Shown piece after piece: positions 47,177-61,239 of a stretch of DNA of 64,000 bases. A program made the translations under genes and the position numbers. How positions within the stretch are numbered: the first letter of the stretch is position 1; every line of letters starts with the position of its first letter. This stretch comes from Rhynochetos jubatus (lineage: Eukaryota > Chordata > Aves > Eurypygiformes > Rhynochetidae), in NCBI GenBank assembly GCA_027574665.1, contig CM050648.1, positions 140,430,175-140,494,174 on the forward strand, in the 5' to 3' direction. Under the pieces are notes generated by a model. It saw only the letters and a list, made by a program, of their open reading frames with translations, did no database searches and was not told where the DNA came from.

Positions 47177-50100
47177 GTGATGGTTTAAGAGGGGCAAAGG
47201 AACTCTGGTTGTTTTTTTTTTTCTCTGATAAAATCTGATCAAAAGTTCATTAAAGTAAATGAGAACTTTGTCAGTAGCACTTGGGCAGTCCTGTAGTGTG
47301 ATAGCTATTTTTTATTTATGTGTCAGGCAAAGTTTTTAAGCATAGACACAATGAAGTAATTCAAGAAGCGGCATGCGTTACTGGCCAATGATCTAATAGG
47401 CTGAAAATGCTTTATCTCCCTAGTCATTAATTTTAAGTCTTATGGTGTAAGAGAAAATAAAAGCAAAATTTGTTACTATTTGTTCCTTTGCAGTTTTTAA
47501 CTGTGAGTTTTATGTTATTTCTTCTGGGGCAAAGTTGCTTCTTGTTTCTGGGGGAAAATGCTTTGTTTTGGTGGGGGAAATGGGCCACAGTTCAGCCCTT
47601 TCACTGAGTTCATTGTAGGTGTTGTAGAACCCCTTTACCAGTAACTAATTCGATAAACAGTGAGAGTTCAGCTTTGCTAGGTTTCCTCGCTGTCTGAGTA
47701 TAGAAATGAATTAAAGAAAAAGCCCCAAGAGGGCATGAAGAAGCACAGCTTGGAAGATCAGGTACAAAGCCCCTCATTCATTTTGGTTTATCTGTAGTAC
47801 AGGGATATGCCCTCACCCCATGAATCATCTCCTGACATCTGTTGCAGCGCTGTTTTCTTAGCAACTGCGGCTCAGTTTTAGGTCTGGGCTCTCAATGGCC
47901 GGGTTTGTACGGAGAGATGCAAAGAGACGATCCAAACCCTTCCTAGCGAAGCTGTGCCTTTCAGCCCATTTACCCTATTTCTTTCTTTCCCTAGGGCACA
48001 ATAAATGCTGGTTTTAAAAATCTGCCAGCTGAGATGCTTTTGCTGTGTATGTGCAGAGAGATGCTTATCTGTTGCTTACCACAACTGAAGTGTTTCCCCA
48101 ACACGATCTGGCGGCGTGGGAGAGCACCTATCAGGTTGCAGTGGGCTCTGTCCTTTCTCATGTTGAAGGAATGAGCTGTGTGTGCCACCACGCTTGCCCG
48201 AGCTTTCCCGTGGTTTATTTTGAACTGTCATGGAACTTTTAGATGTGGGAGAGGATGTGGTCTCGGAGGAATGCTGGAAATGTAGGTGCTGATGGCAAGG
48301 ACCCACTCCTAGCGATGTGCCTGTTTGAACAAGTAGTTGGATTAGGTGGTGGGATTAGCTGCGTGGAGCGTGGAACGCTGCATGAGTAACGCTTCAGGAC
48401 TGGATCCATAAGCTGCGATTAAAGAGAAGGTGACATTTCATACACCTCTCACCTAATCTTCTTTTGCCCGAATTTCATCCCTGGCTAGTGTGGGTGGAAG
48501 ACTCTTGTAACTGAGACAGAGGTGGCCACCTAGCTGCTGGGAGATCAGGCTGATCTGATTTCTTTCCTGGCTGTGCCCTGTGGAGGGGATCGAGACCTGG
48601 CTTGGGTCTGCGGGAGTGTTTTACTTCAGCTGATGTGGCTGAATTGGTCTGTCTGGGAATACAAGTAGTATGTCCGTGCTAAGGGACAGGCTGTGTTCAC
48701 CCCACTCCCTCCCATGCTGATGTGCAGCTTCCTCAGGAGAAGCAGGAGATTGTACCTGTGGGAGTATGGATCAATAAATACAGCGTATGTTACCCCACAG
48801 GACATGGGCTTGACTGCCTACCTTTCCTGGACTGACTTGTGTCCCGTGGAATGTGAAGGGTGTCGGCACCAAGTAGTCACTGTGAAGGACAAACCTATTT
48901 TGACTTGGGATAATGCTGAGAGGGGAGAGACCCCTGATGCCTGGAGCATTTTGTCTGCGAAGGGATTGCAAAGCAGGGATGGGAAGGCTAAACAGGAACT
49001 CTGAACACCGGCCAGCTCCCTGCGACCTTCGGGGATCGCACACGAGTCCCGGTGTTAGTGAGGGTACGGAGAAGACAGCCTCTGTGGATCACCTAAATCA
49101 CAGAGTTCGTGACAGGAGACGTAGCAAGCTGCTTCTATGGAGATGCGAAAGGGCCAGGACAGGAGCAGAAGAGGGAGCGGGGAAAAACCTTGTGCTTCGC
49201 TCAGCTGCGCGCACTGTAAGGGAGCAGAAAGCCGTACTGGGGAAAGGGCTGGCGCAGAACAGGCTCTTATCTCCCCCCAGGAGGGGAAATGGGGCAGAGC
49301 TTTGACTCTGGGCTTAACTTGGGTCTGTGGTCTCTCGTAGGGAGGCATGTTTGCTTTCTAACCTTGCTGCAGCCTGCTGGTAACTCCCAGCACAGTGCAG
49401 CCTCACAGATTGGCTCGAGAGGTTTTTAAGGAATTGTTGACCCCAATACAAGCAGTACTGTTTGTGGCCAGGGATGGGGAAGAGAACAGAGTGTTATTAG
49501 TTATTTGAGCTTTAAGACTCAGACTGCAAGTTCTATCGAAGGAAATGACAATTAAGATGGAAAACAAAGCACTTGTAATTACTTTCATGGAAGTGTAGGG
49601 AGGAGGCAGAAATGGGGAGTTTGCAGGAAGAAGTTTCGCTTTCTGAATCTTTTGGCCAGGAGAAAGACAAGAAGTTGGTGACTGATGGAGTGAAAGGGCG
49701 AGGCAGAAAGGACGATGAACACGCTGCTGAACACGCCTTGTGGGTCTGCAGCAATCTGCCCATGTACAACTGGCCGTGAAGCGGTTGTAATGACATTTCA
49801 GAAACGGGTTCAGTTCAGTTTGCATTAGCGGGACCTCTGTTTTGCATTGGGTCGGTTTGGGTTGTTAATAACCGCCTAAATGATGCAGGGAGAGAAATGA
49901 CAGCTGCCTCACCAGCACCATGTCGTTTCTTGGGGGCTCTCACGTAGTTAGTAATGTCGAGCTTTGCTTACAGGAATGTTTGGTGAAAGGTTCAAGTTCT
50001 GTGACTAAACGAAGCTCTCCTGGCAAAGCCAAGCCCTCTCGGTGAAGGTGGCTGCATATTGTCTAGTTCCAAGGTGCTTATGAGGGAGGGAAGCTCAGAG

Positions 50101-50724
50101 CAGTTGCACAGTGTTTCCCTGGAAGAGACACTCTTCCTCACTTCAGTGTAAACCAAGGGGGTGCTGCTTTGCTTACCTTCCTTGCCCCCAGCTTAAGAGG
50201 GTGAGATTCATCTTGCCAAACTACAACGTAACTATACGAGAGACCGTTTTCCAGACTCCTTTCATAGTCACAGCAGAGGAGCAAGCACTTTCAGGCCATG
50301 ATTCATCCACGCTGCATTGGACATCTAAAAATACATCGGATGAACTGCCCTAAAAAGTGCCTGTTTCTCTCCATCGTTCCTGCAGAGTTCCAGCAATGAA
50401 CGTGCAGGGAGACATCTCCCTTGTAGCTGTTTAGTGTCAGAAGAGCTGAATCTTGGCCAACGTGTCTAATATCCTAGCAGAGATCCTAGGAGGGCTCCGA
50501 GTGTCCTCATTTCTACCAGACTCGGTGTCCGTGTAGGTTGTGCAGTGTATGGTGGCGTGCCTGGAGGGCTTTACCCTCGGCTGGAGAGCAGACCAGCAGT
50601 GTCCAGTACAAAGGCTTCCTCCTCCTCCCCTGGTCAGTCATTGGATTCAGAAAAGCTCCGGGCTGGACCCACAGCGCCAGACAATCTGATATAAATAAGA
50701 GGCCAAAGGGGATTTGCAGAGTGG

Positions 50725-50780
50725 CTTTTTCAAGGTCGCACATCAGGTTAGTGGCAGAGGTGGAAGCGATGAGGACGAGT
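50725..50780 (-). repeat. MIR-like core fragment (antisense)
   Basis: GAGTGGCTTTTTCAAGGTCG followed by CACATCAGGTTAGTGGCAGAGGTGG corresponds to the MIR core read in reverse (ACTTGCCCAAGGTCACACAG...AGTGGCAGAGC). The order and spacing of both halves are kept, so an old SINE relic is likely. Confidence 0.55.
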
Positions 50781-53700
50781 GCCAGTGGCCAGAGGTGTGT
50801 TCCTTCCCCTGCCCGTGCTCCTCGCAGCTGCCTTCCAGTCTGCTGCTCTCCCGGGGGCAAGACCGGCTGCCTGGCTCGTGGTGGTGGACGGCACCCGGTA
50901 GGTACTTGTTTCCTTCTTGTAATCACCTTTTGCAAAATTGTATAGGCCGTTACTCATCCTCCTTTCCCTGTCCTTTTACTTGCAAAAATCCACCGTTCGG
51001 GCACACAGTTGAATGAGTGTGCATCCACTGGGCTGGTGTGGGTGATTGTAAGTGTGCTATGGCAGAAGCGTGAAGGAGAAATGTGCTGCACATCTGGCTG
51101 GCAGGGGCCTAAGACAGCCGCTGTGATTATTCAGTGGTGTTCGGGTCAGGTGCAGAAAATCTTTAAAGTGTCGTATCTAAAACTTGCAAGGCATATCTGG
51201 ATGCAAAGCTCAGGGGGCCTTGGAGCGGCACAGGGAGCTGTGACCTGCTCCGCTCCCAAGTGTTGCTGCCACTGCTGTGTTATTTAGCATCCCGGAAAAA
51301 AATAATCACTCTTCTGGAAAAAGCCTAACTTCTTATCTGTACAGGGAAGCCGGGTTTGATAGGGATAAAATTCTCCTGTCTGGAGAACTGGTTTACAGCA
51401 GAAAGACTTCCTTTGCTAAATGAGCTGAGTTCTAGGGGGAGAATTTGTGGAAGGAATTTGCTTTTAAAGCGGAGATACAAAGTACAGGCAAGTACCGAGT
51501 GTTAAATCGATCCTGTGCGCTTCTGATTTCAGACAAATTCCAAAGCATTCTCCTATCTTTTTTGATATGAAAGAAAGAATATGATAGCAGTGAAATAGAA
51601 AGGACGTGTTGTCTGAGCCAGGATTTGATTCCTGAAGTTCTGGTTAGGGGGTCCATGGGTGAACTCCAGGAGGTGAAGTGTGTTGCAATTTGATGCCAGA
51701 GAGAACAACTGCGGAGAGGAGGGAAACGGCAAACTATTAAATAAGAGCTGGGAGAAAAGCCAGTCTCCAAAAATAAACATTGAAGATCAATTCCAGGTAT
51801 TTCCTGGTATTGTCATCCTGCTTCATCAACCACTTGGACTGTAACGAGTGGTTTCACAGTGAGCAGACTGACAGGTTTAGGGTTGTTATTTTTCTTTAAA
51901 AAAAAAAAGTGTCCGATAGATTGTTCGCAGTGTTGTTTCTTACGCAGAACTGGGTGGGAGGTTGATGATGAAATACTCCTGGGATGGAGAGAGCAGAGCT
52001 TGTTATTGTGAGAGGGACGCAACGGCAGAGCTTTGTTTCGGGGGAGTGATAAATCTGAATTTTCTTCCCAGTTATACACCCAGGGCACCTCAGCAGCTCC
52101 TAGGGGGGAAGAAGCAGACACTTGTGCAATGCAGGTGTGAGCAAACACTGTTCCTGCAGAGCGACTGTGCCTTACTAGTGCTGTAGGTATACTTGGAATG
52201 GCATTACAGGTAACGCTTGCGAGTGAAGGCTTCACCTTTGAAAAGCTCGAAGGTAACTCTGAACGTGTTTCTTCTTGCAAAGATTCTCCCAAATGCCAGT
52301 CCAGGAGTTTACTGTACCGACAGGCAGTGCTTGGATTGTAAGGAAATGGAAGCATATCCTGTTCCAAGGACTTGCCTTGGAGGTCATGCGTCATCTCCTT
52401 GCCGGAGTTTCGTCCTGGACGGTGACTTGGAGAGGTTTGTCTCTGCACACTGCACAGAAACATGCCTCCGTGGGCTGGAGTTGGCTCGGGAGGCCAGACA
52501 TGGCTCGTGGCTTACCTCACCTGCTTGGCTGTGGCCACGCTGGGGCTGCCTGGCCTGGGAGAGAATGGTTAGGCTGCCCTGCTTACACAACCTGTGCTCT
52601 GCTGCTTGACTGAACTTGCCTATAAGTAACGTCTGTGCTAGTAATATTGCTGCCTTTCAGGGAGGGAGATGCACGGGGCTTAACGTCCTGTTTTGTCTCT
52701 CTTGTAAGAAATCCTGATTCTCACCAAAAACAGCTGGGCCAGCTCTGGGATTCCGGCACTGATGTGAGAGTCTGTCATCCTGCATGTGCAGAAGGGGAAT
52801 GCATGAAATAAGTAAGGGATTTGGAGTCCTTGGCATTGCAGTTGCAATTGTTTTGTGTTTGGTTGTTGTTGTTTTTTTTAATTTTTAATTTTGTGCAGAG
52901 AGAACAGTTTATTGTAGCAGGTTACTTGTGTCGCACCAAGTTCTTTCTCTTGGGTTGTCTGTCTGCAGTTTGGCTGTTTGGTCCCCTCTGGCAACAGTAC
53001 TGGTAAGAATAACAGTGTTTGGCCTGGTTTTCACTGCACACACAAAGTTATTCTACAGGCTTGAAACTACGCCGTAAATCAGAGATTTGGGTTTGTGTGG
53101 GGTTTATTTTTTTTCCCTAAAGCAACCAATTCTTTGAAAGCAAAGAGAAAGACATTTTATTTGCCTTAAGCCGTAAACAGAAGTGCTTTACTTTGTGGAG
53201 CAACACAGAGGCTCTGCTGAGTTGCCTGAGCTAAACGCTGGGTTCCTCCCGGAGCGGAGGATCCCACACATCCCCCGTGGGAGACGGCACTGCCGAAAGG
53301 CCCTTGTCGTGAGCGCGAAACCGGCACAAGCACGCGAGCGTGCAGGCTGCACTCCTGGGGAAGGCAGCTTTGCCCACAAACCTTGAAGTGCGTGGGACAG
53401 AAGGTGTAAAACCAAACAAAACCGACCCTCACTAGCGCTTTGGGGGCAATTTTCAGTTGGAAGAACTACGTGGACGTGGCAAAACTCGCTCTTAGGATAG
53501 GCGGTCCCTCGGGGTCAGGGCGGAGGTGTGCTGGGGAAGAGGTAGTTTGCATTGCTGTAGCCTCAGATGGACATGCGTGAGAGAGGAGCTGGTGAATTCA
53601 CAGCTGCCAGGCTAGGACCTATCATTTATATTGTAATTTGCCCTTCAAATTTTGGCAGGCTTCGTTTGCCATTTGCTTGACAAATCTCTCTTTCTTGTCC

Positions 53701-56700
53701 TCCTGCCTGTGTGAAACACCAAGTGCTGCCCGAGAGGTGCTCGCAGTAGATTCCTTTTCTCTGCTATATTTAGTGATCAAAACAAGTTCGTGATCCTTAC
53801 AGGAATACTGCCAACGCGCATAGGTTTAGCATGAGACATGCCCTTTCTCTTTTGGCTCCATTGCATTTCGCTTCCCTCCCCGTTCCTGACACCATCAATG
53901 GCTCTGGCTGCGGAGGTCTGTTGTGCAAACATCGCTCTGCTGCTTCCAGTGATTTTTGCTCTGTAAGAACAAGTCCCCGCTCTAGTGAAAACTCCTGTGT
54001 TTAGATCGCTGCTATTCTATTCCTACCTTTCCCTTTTCTTAATTTCCTGAAGGAGCAGATTACTGCTCTTCAGGAAGATCTTTCTGAACAAGAACAGCCT
54101 TATGATTTAATTGAGAAACTCCAGGCTTTTTATTGCTTAAGCGAGCTTCGCTCAACAGAATAATCTGTTTGTTAACCATCTGGCTGTTTCCTTTATTTGG
54201 GGAAAAAGGGAATTAGGAAGGCAGTGGAAAGGAAACATTTGTATTCCTTCAAAGGCAGAATATTACTAGGAGCCTGATTCTAATTAGTATCATGGCATTA
54301 ATACGAAGCAGGTGTAGTTATTATATACTGCTGTTTTAAATACTTTTTACACCACGTAAAGTGGCTCCAGTGTTAATGGGAAGCTGGTTGCGAGTCTCTA
54401 TTAAAACACTAACCAAGGAATTTCAGCTGCAGTCCAGGGGAAAGAAAGAAACACTTGTAAATACAGGAAAGTACTTCCTGCAATACTTCTTGCCTGGTTA
54501 CAGCAGGCAGCGTCGTCCGGTTTGTTCTGATCAGGCAGTCCCCTGTGTGAGAGTCAAGCTTACGCTGAGTGCAGGCCATTCCCTCCCCCTTCCCTTCCCG
54601 ATCCTAAGAACTGACTCTGGGCCAGGAAGCGCCGAGGGAGGACTGTGATGAGCCCTTTGCTTTGTGATGGGAACCGCAGGTCAGAGGTCTGCGTGCGCCC
54701 CGCGGTGCCGGGACTGCTGTGGCCACGCTGCACCCTTCCCCCTTGCTGAAAGCGTGGCTACTCAGTGCTGTGCCTGGCTACCAGCCTTGCCCACGCCCAG
54801 GTAGCCAGGGCCAAGGGGTCAGATAGGGGCAGCTTTCGTGTGAAAGTGGAGGAGGGCTTGTGGGAGCGAAGAGACAGCACTTGCCATCTTGTCGCGCGCT
54901 CTCCGAGTTAGCCAAGCGGGTAGGAAGAGGTTGTGTTTATGCCCTGGGTGTACTTCCCAGGTACTTCCCAGCTTGTGTTTCTCCCAGCTTGTTGTTTTTA
55001 TGATAACCCTTCCCCGCAGTCCCGTTATCTGCGGGAAGCGGCCTTGGGGCTGCGGCACTGTGACAGGGAAGCGTGCAAACGACCCCTGCTCTGGAAAAGC
55101 TTTTCCATTCTGGCCTTGTGGCCACACACCGTATAAACGACATGGCTTTGTGCACATAATTGGAGGCTTCCAGTTCCGAGATTTGGACTAGGATGTGCTT
55201 AGGGGCTGTGTGTTTTGGAGACCGAGTTGTCGCCCCAACCCTTGACTTTGACGGAGCCGTGAAGTCACTGTGGTGTTTTTGCCTTCCTGCACAGCAGCGT
55301 ACCCTGGGGTGATGGGGGGGCATGGCGTCAGCGTTCTGAGCCTCCAGGCAGTCATCTCTCTCCCTTTTTACGTTAACAACTGTGATTTGAGTTCTGAGCA
55401 GTTCTGGGTTTTATTAACGGTGTGGGAAAACTTGGAAACCAGTTGAAAAACTGAACGTTTTCCCCAACTTTAAGTGTGTTCTGGCACTGCATTTCCACTT
55501 GGGAATAAATCAGTGTGAGATAGGCTCTCATTCCAAGGGCAAGCAAACACATCGTGCATCTCCACGGGTCAGCTCCTGTGAATGTGTGAACTAGGCTTAG
55601 CTCTGTTAATAAAAGCATTTGTGTGTGTGTGTTAACAGCAGCGTGGAGTTAGTGTGGTTTTCAAACTGTGTAATTGTACCAGGATGACTGATATATTACC
55701 ACCCCCCAAAAAAAAGTAAAGGTCAAGAAAGACAGTCCCCTAACCACGTTTTTAAATTGATTAATGCAATGAGAAGACCCATTGTGCTCCTGTAACAGGA
55801 AGTATTACTGATGTGTAAATCAGAGACAAACCAGCAACATTCACTGGCCTTAAAAAGTGGTGTGGCTTTTGTGTACTCATATGCTTGTCCTGGCACGTTT
55901 TCAAAAATTATAAATAGACCACTGGGAAGTCCCTGGATAACAAAAATGTACTGCTGCTGGTTGTCATAAATAAACTAATAAGAAATGTCTCGGTCCTGCA
56001 GCTCTTATTCTTTGGAGGAGTCCTTACTTGTACATAGGGTGCGTCAGCTCACGTGAGGCAGGACTGTTTCTGTGGCAGTGGGGTGTAGCTTTGCGTCCGT
56101 TTCTGTGTCTCTTACGGATCTAATGCTCTCTGGGCTTGGTTCTTTCTGAACAGAGTTGTTCAGCCTTTTCCAAGCTCTTTCCTTTCCAGTTCCTTCATCT
56201 CCAACTACTGATAGCTTAGGGAGACCCAATTGTTTCAGCATTATCCCAGACAGTGCAGAGTCTCTCCACGTGCTTTAATACCACTTATACCCATCTCGCT
56301 GCAGTAGGGTATTATGTAGGATCAGAAGGCTATAGCCTCTTTTCCCTATCACCTTCAAAGGGATGGAAACCTAATGGAAACCCTTTTCTTCCCTCAGGAA
56401 AGATGTGCCACTTATGCTTACTGGATGATGTCAAATATTTTTTTCTGCTGTACAGGGAGAATCGTCAACTCAAGTAGGGGAAGTCAAGGTAGATCTGTCA
56501 GTGGTGCTGTCCTGATTTTTGCTACCTGAGGAGCTGGCTTTGAAGGGAATGGCATCAGTAGGTTTGCTGTGTGATGCCATTCCAGCTGTGGACCTGTGTG
56601 CAATCTGAGCTCGCCCACAAGAGCAATGTTGGCAAGGTTTTTAAATGTGGAAGGGATGAACTTCAGCCTGTAGTAGGATCTTGAGTAAAGAGTGTTTTAG

Positions 56701-59228
56701 TGTAAAGGTCTTGGAAAATGCATGTTTTAAACAGCCCTTCCTCCCCACACCTGTCACTGGGTGAAAAAATGGTGAAACCGTTGGAAATGGAGTGTTGAGG
56801 GGAAAGCATGACCATCAAACTTAGATGCTGTGTGAAGTTCTCTGACTTAACAGAGGTGTGAGGACATCAGAAGTGAGGGGAAAGGAAAATGTTATGGGAA
56901 AGGAAAATGTTGTAAAAAAGCAAAAATCCAAGCCAACTTGATGTAAGGGGTTTTCTGTGACAATTCTTTGGGTCATATTCTGATGGTTTGAATCCCAACA
57001 GTTTGCCTTTAGGGAGGCACCAAAAGAAGGTGTCTAGTACTTTGCAAGGCTCGAGACTTGCACTTCTGAATGTTCCTGCTTCTCTCGGAATGTAAAATAA
57101 AGGGAGATCTTTGTTAATAACCAGAAAGGAAAAGGGTCTTCAGTCGGTCTGCATTGTGGAGCTCTGCTTCCTTTGGACTAGTTCAGCAGAGATAAAAATC
57201 TGCCGTTTCTGCTTGTGACGTTGGCTCGACCGAACACATGAGTAATAATAATCTGTTGCTAGGAACAGACTTCAGTTTACATGTAGAGGCCTCTGTGGAG
57301 GGAAAGTCTTCGGAGCCCCTGAGTGGGTCATAAATAATCAATGGCACTTCAAAGGAAGAAAAATAAAAACAAGCGGTTGAGGATGCCATGCAAAGATGTC
57401 TGTAATTCCTATTGCAACACCAGTGGAAAGCACGTAGCCAACAGAATTGTGAAAATATGGAGCATGTGTCTACCAGGGCAAAGGCAGTGGAGCAGTGGTT
57501 TACTAACAGGGGGTTATGATATTCAGCTACCTCTGCTGGGCTTGTTTGTGGGTTATCTGCTGCTTTCAGCTTTAAGGAACGCACACCGGAGCTCATTTCA
57601 TGGCACGTGATTTTTTGAGATTGGCTCGTGGGGGGTGTGTGTGAGGGTGTATCGGTGCACGGTGTGCTGGACTGAGCTGTGAACTCAGGCTGCAAAGGGT
57701 CTTACCTGGGACAGTGTGGAAATCACACCCACTAGTTTATCTTGCTTCCTGATCGGGCTGCACAGATGTTTTGTAGAAGTAACCTTAAATAATTAATGAC
57801 ATACACGTTTTGTATTTTAACTCTAGTTACGCGTGTTCTTTTGAAAATGGGAGCAGTTTCACTTGAGGGGAGCATATACTGTATAACTGCAATTTTTTTT
57901 CACACTTGGAGCAGCTGAAGGACAGGGTTTGTGAACCATCCTGGTCCAAACTGTAATGTTAAGGCTATGAAACGCTTGATAAGAAATTCTTCAAATCCAT
58001 CTGAAACTACTTTTCCCCCTTTCTTCTGAGACAAGAATGTCCTTACAAAGACCCTGCTTAAGAAGAGCTTTTCTTAGATGTCATTGGGACTTAAGCCTCA
58101 CTGGAGACACAGTATTTAAATCAATGTTGTCTACTCCCATGATGAAATCTCTGGAATGATTATTTTCAGGTTAGTTCCTTGAGATTTCTAGTCCGTTACC
58201 TGCTCTGTCAATGTGCCTATGTCTCTATGTTTTTTAATCTGCTAGTGAATCTCAGCTGAATTTGGGAAAGGAAGAGAGATTCCAAGGAAGTTAAGTTGAA
58301 ATGCTGTGATATGACTGTGCTGATTTATTTTCCACCTATGTTTTTAGCTGCCCATTGTGAGAACAGCTGGAGGGGGAAGGGACAAAGTACTTTACCCATA
58401 CCTACTAGAGGAAAGCCTGTTTTTGAGTCTTGTGAGTCCCCTGATCACAGGAAAAGCATTTGTTGATAGCTGAACCATTTCAGCTGCAGGTTGAGCCCAG
58501 TGGTCAAGAATTTACACCTTTGGAGAACACCAGTGGGAAGCTTTTCTCTCGAGGACATCCATAATGCATCTTTCTTGTGTGACTTCTCGCATGCTGAAGA
58601 AAAGATGAGCTTACACAACAGCTCTGATTCAATCCACCTAAGTTAATCAACAGGAAACAAATCCATTGGAAACAAGGTCCCAGCATTCCTGGACCTCTCT
58701 CTTTGACTCTGTGACACTTCGTAGGTTATTTCACAGGTTATCCTAGTTAAACGCTTCCCTGTGTTAATGCCAGACTCCCCAGAAAGAGAGAAATACAAGG
58801 TCACTGTCTTAACCTTAGATTTTTATCCCCACTGAAAAGACATGCTGCCATTTGCAGGCATTTGGTTTATTTTCAACACTATGGGTGTGTATTTTGTAGT
58901 TGTCCAGCATTTCATGGAAATGAAGGATTTGGTTTAGCTCCGCAGGTGTGTTGGGTTGTTATGAAACACTAAGAATCGACTAGAATATGAAGTAGAAAAG
59001 ATGATGGTTCCTAATGCCTATGTCAAGCATTGCTGAGCAAGATTACCGATAGCTTGATGGTTCTAGACTTTTCAGAGGTGGATATGATAGAGTTACACTT
59101 CATATGCTTTGTTTGAATGAAACTTGGAGGGGAGGGCAAAGGGACTGGCATATTGTCCCTGTATAATCCCTTCTCAGACAATCTGTCCCTTGTAAAGAAT
59201 ACTAATCCTTGCAGGTATGTCCTCCAAG

Positions 59229-59245
59229 TGTGTGTGTGTGTGTGT
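59229..59245. repeat. Short (GT)n microsatellite
   Basis: About eight GT units in SYNE2 intron 1. A shorter (GT)6 run also occurs at 55621. Confidence 0.8.
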
Positions 59246-61169
59246 TCAGAGCAGGTCTGGAGTCTCCTGTTGGGGCAGGGCAGGGATCGGAGGCGGGGGA
59301 AAATGTATGTATTGTGTTGGATCGTGAACAGAGGGCTTCAGGGGCATGAAAGCTTTAGCGTAAGCTTATATTGTATCAGCTGCACATTTTTATAACCTGG
59401 CCTGTGGATTTGTTTAGTGCATTTCTGCATTAAAAAAAAAATTTAAAAAATCCCATCCTGTTGTGCAGGAGGGCTTGATTTCACCTTAAAAGAAAATAGG
59501 AATATATGCTTCTTTTTTTTCATTTATACATGTTCTATGATCCTCTGCCATATTTTATGTTAATTAATTAATAAATTAAGTAACTTAATGAATGTTAATG
59601 AATGGTTTAAAGCTTAACATACTTTCTGCTTTAAAGTCCTGAAACCTCAGCTACTTTCATGCTTAGAGATCTGAACTGAGGCTAGGGTCCCATCACATGA
59701 AGTGCAGTACAAGGACCTAGAAAGGAGACAGTCTGTACTGTGTAGCTGCTGTAGCTGGCAAGGGATGGGGACAGAGGAGGAACAGTCACAGAAAGGTTGA
59801 AAATGCTTTTTGTTTTGTTTGTGAAACTTCCGTTATTGCTTTTTGTGGCTCTTGCATTTTTTCCTGTTATCACAGTGGAATTTTAATGCCAAAGCCTGTT
59901 CCCTTTCCCTGGACTATGCTCCCAATGACTTTAGCATCGTGCAATAGAGGTGAACATGACTTGGCTCTGCCTGTGTCACCATCTCAAATCTGAGTGCATT
60001 AAAGTCAAACAGATAGGTATGCTTTCGCTGACTGGGGATTTTGTGCTGCTTTTGTGCCTTTAAAAGAAAAATCCTTGAACAGTGTTTGGTTTAAAATAAA
60101 ATGAAAAAGGTGAGAATAAACTTGTGTTAAGAGAAGAGCATGCCTTGCCACTGATGCTGACTGCATGCCCCAGAGCCACAGGAACGGACGCACGTACGTC
60201 GCTAACTCTCCCTCTGCCCTGGGAGCAACAAGCAACAGATCTGATGGTGTGGTTTGGGTTTTGCTTACATACCCCCCCATTCGGGTCTTGCTGCTTAGTT
60301 AGTAGCCTTCAAGGTGGCCACCATGAAATCAAATTCAAGATGTACAGTGATACCCGAGAGATATCAAGGACACCTGACATTTTGCATTTTTAGTCTTGGT
60401 TTTGTACTGCTTGGTCTTGAGAGGAAAAGGAAGGCGTTTCCCAGGAAAGATTGCATCACCTCGGGCATAGGCAGAGCTGCTGGGAGAACTGGTTCTCGCT
60501 CAGTTCCAGTGAGATGCTGGTCCTGGCACTTAAACCCCAATTTTTATCAGTGTTGGCTAATTGTGTGGTTATTTTTTTGGTTGTTTGACTTGAGAGTCAT
60601 ACTTGTAGCTTGAGAACAGAGAACTTCCGAGAGCTCTCCAGGGCTGGGAGTCCAAGTGTCCCTTTGATAAAAAGAAGCAAGCACTTTCTGCACAATTCCT
60701 ACTTTAAAGTCACATAAAGCCCTTGTGCTGGTTGCCTGCATTGGGAGGCTTTGGTAGAACCCAGTTTTTAGACATCTTCTGATTAGCATCCTAACCTCAA
60801 GGCATGCCTTATTTATATCTTCTTGTTCTTGTACCTGTCAAAGATCAAATTAGTTGTTTTCCTCTTCTTTTTGCTAGGCCAAGCAAGCCAGACTCTTGTA
60901 AAGCATTTTTTGTCTTTGATAATCTGGATAGCTCTCATCTTTACCTGCCCCAGCTAGAACTTCCCTTTCTTGAATCTGGTGCCTTGAGTTTCAAGTTGTT
61001 GGTGACTTGGGGGAATGCTGCGCACTCACTGCCGCAGTTGGAACTGCTGGCAGTTGGCTTTGGCTGTATGAACTAATATGTGTTTCTTTGGAAAACCAGC
61101 ATCAAATTAGCAACTTCCCCCCGCTTTATTCTCTCTGTGCTATGCTTGTCATCGGTAAAACGATGTCCC

Positions 61170-61239
61170 ATGGCAGTGGTGTTGGACTAGATGATCTTTA
61201 AAGGTCCCTTCCAACCCAAACCGTTCCATGACTCTAAAG
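61170..61239 (+). mobile_element. CR1 LINE 3' terminal scrap
   Basis: GTGGTGTTGGACTAGATGAT followed by CTTTAAAGGTCCCTTCCAACCCAAACCGTTCCATGACTCT is the last 70 bp of a CR1 element, including the octamer-like tail. The rest of the element is absent. Confidence 0.85.
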
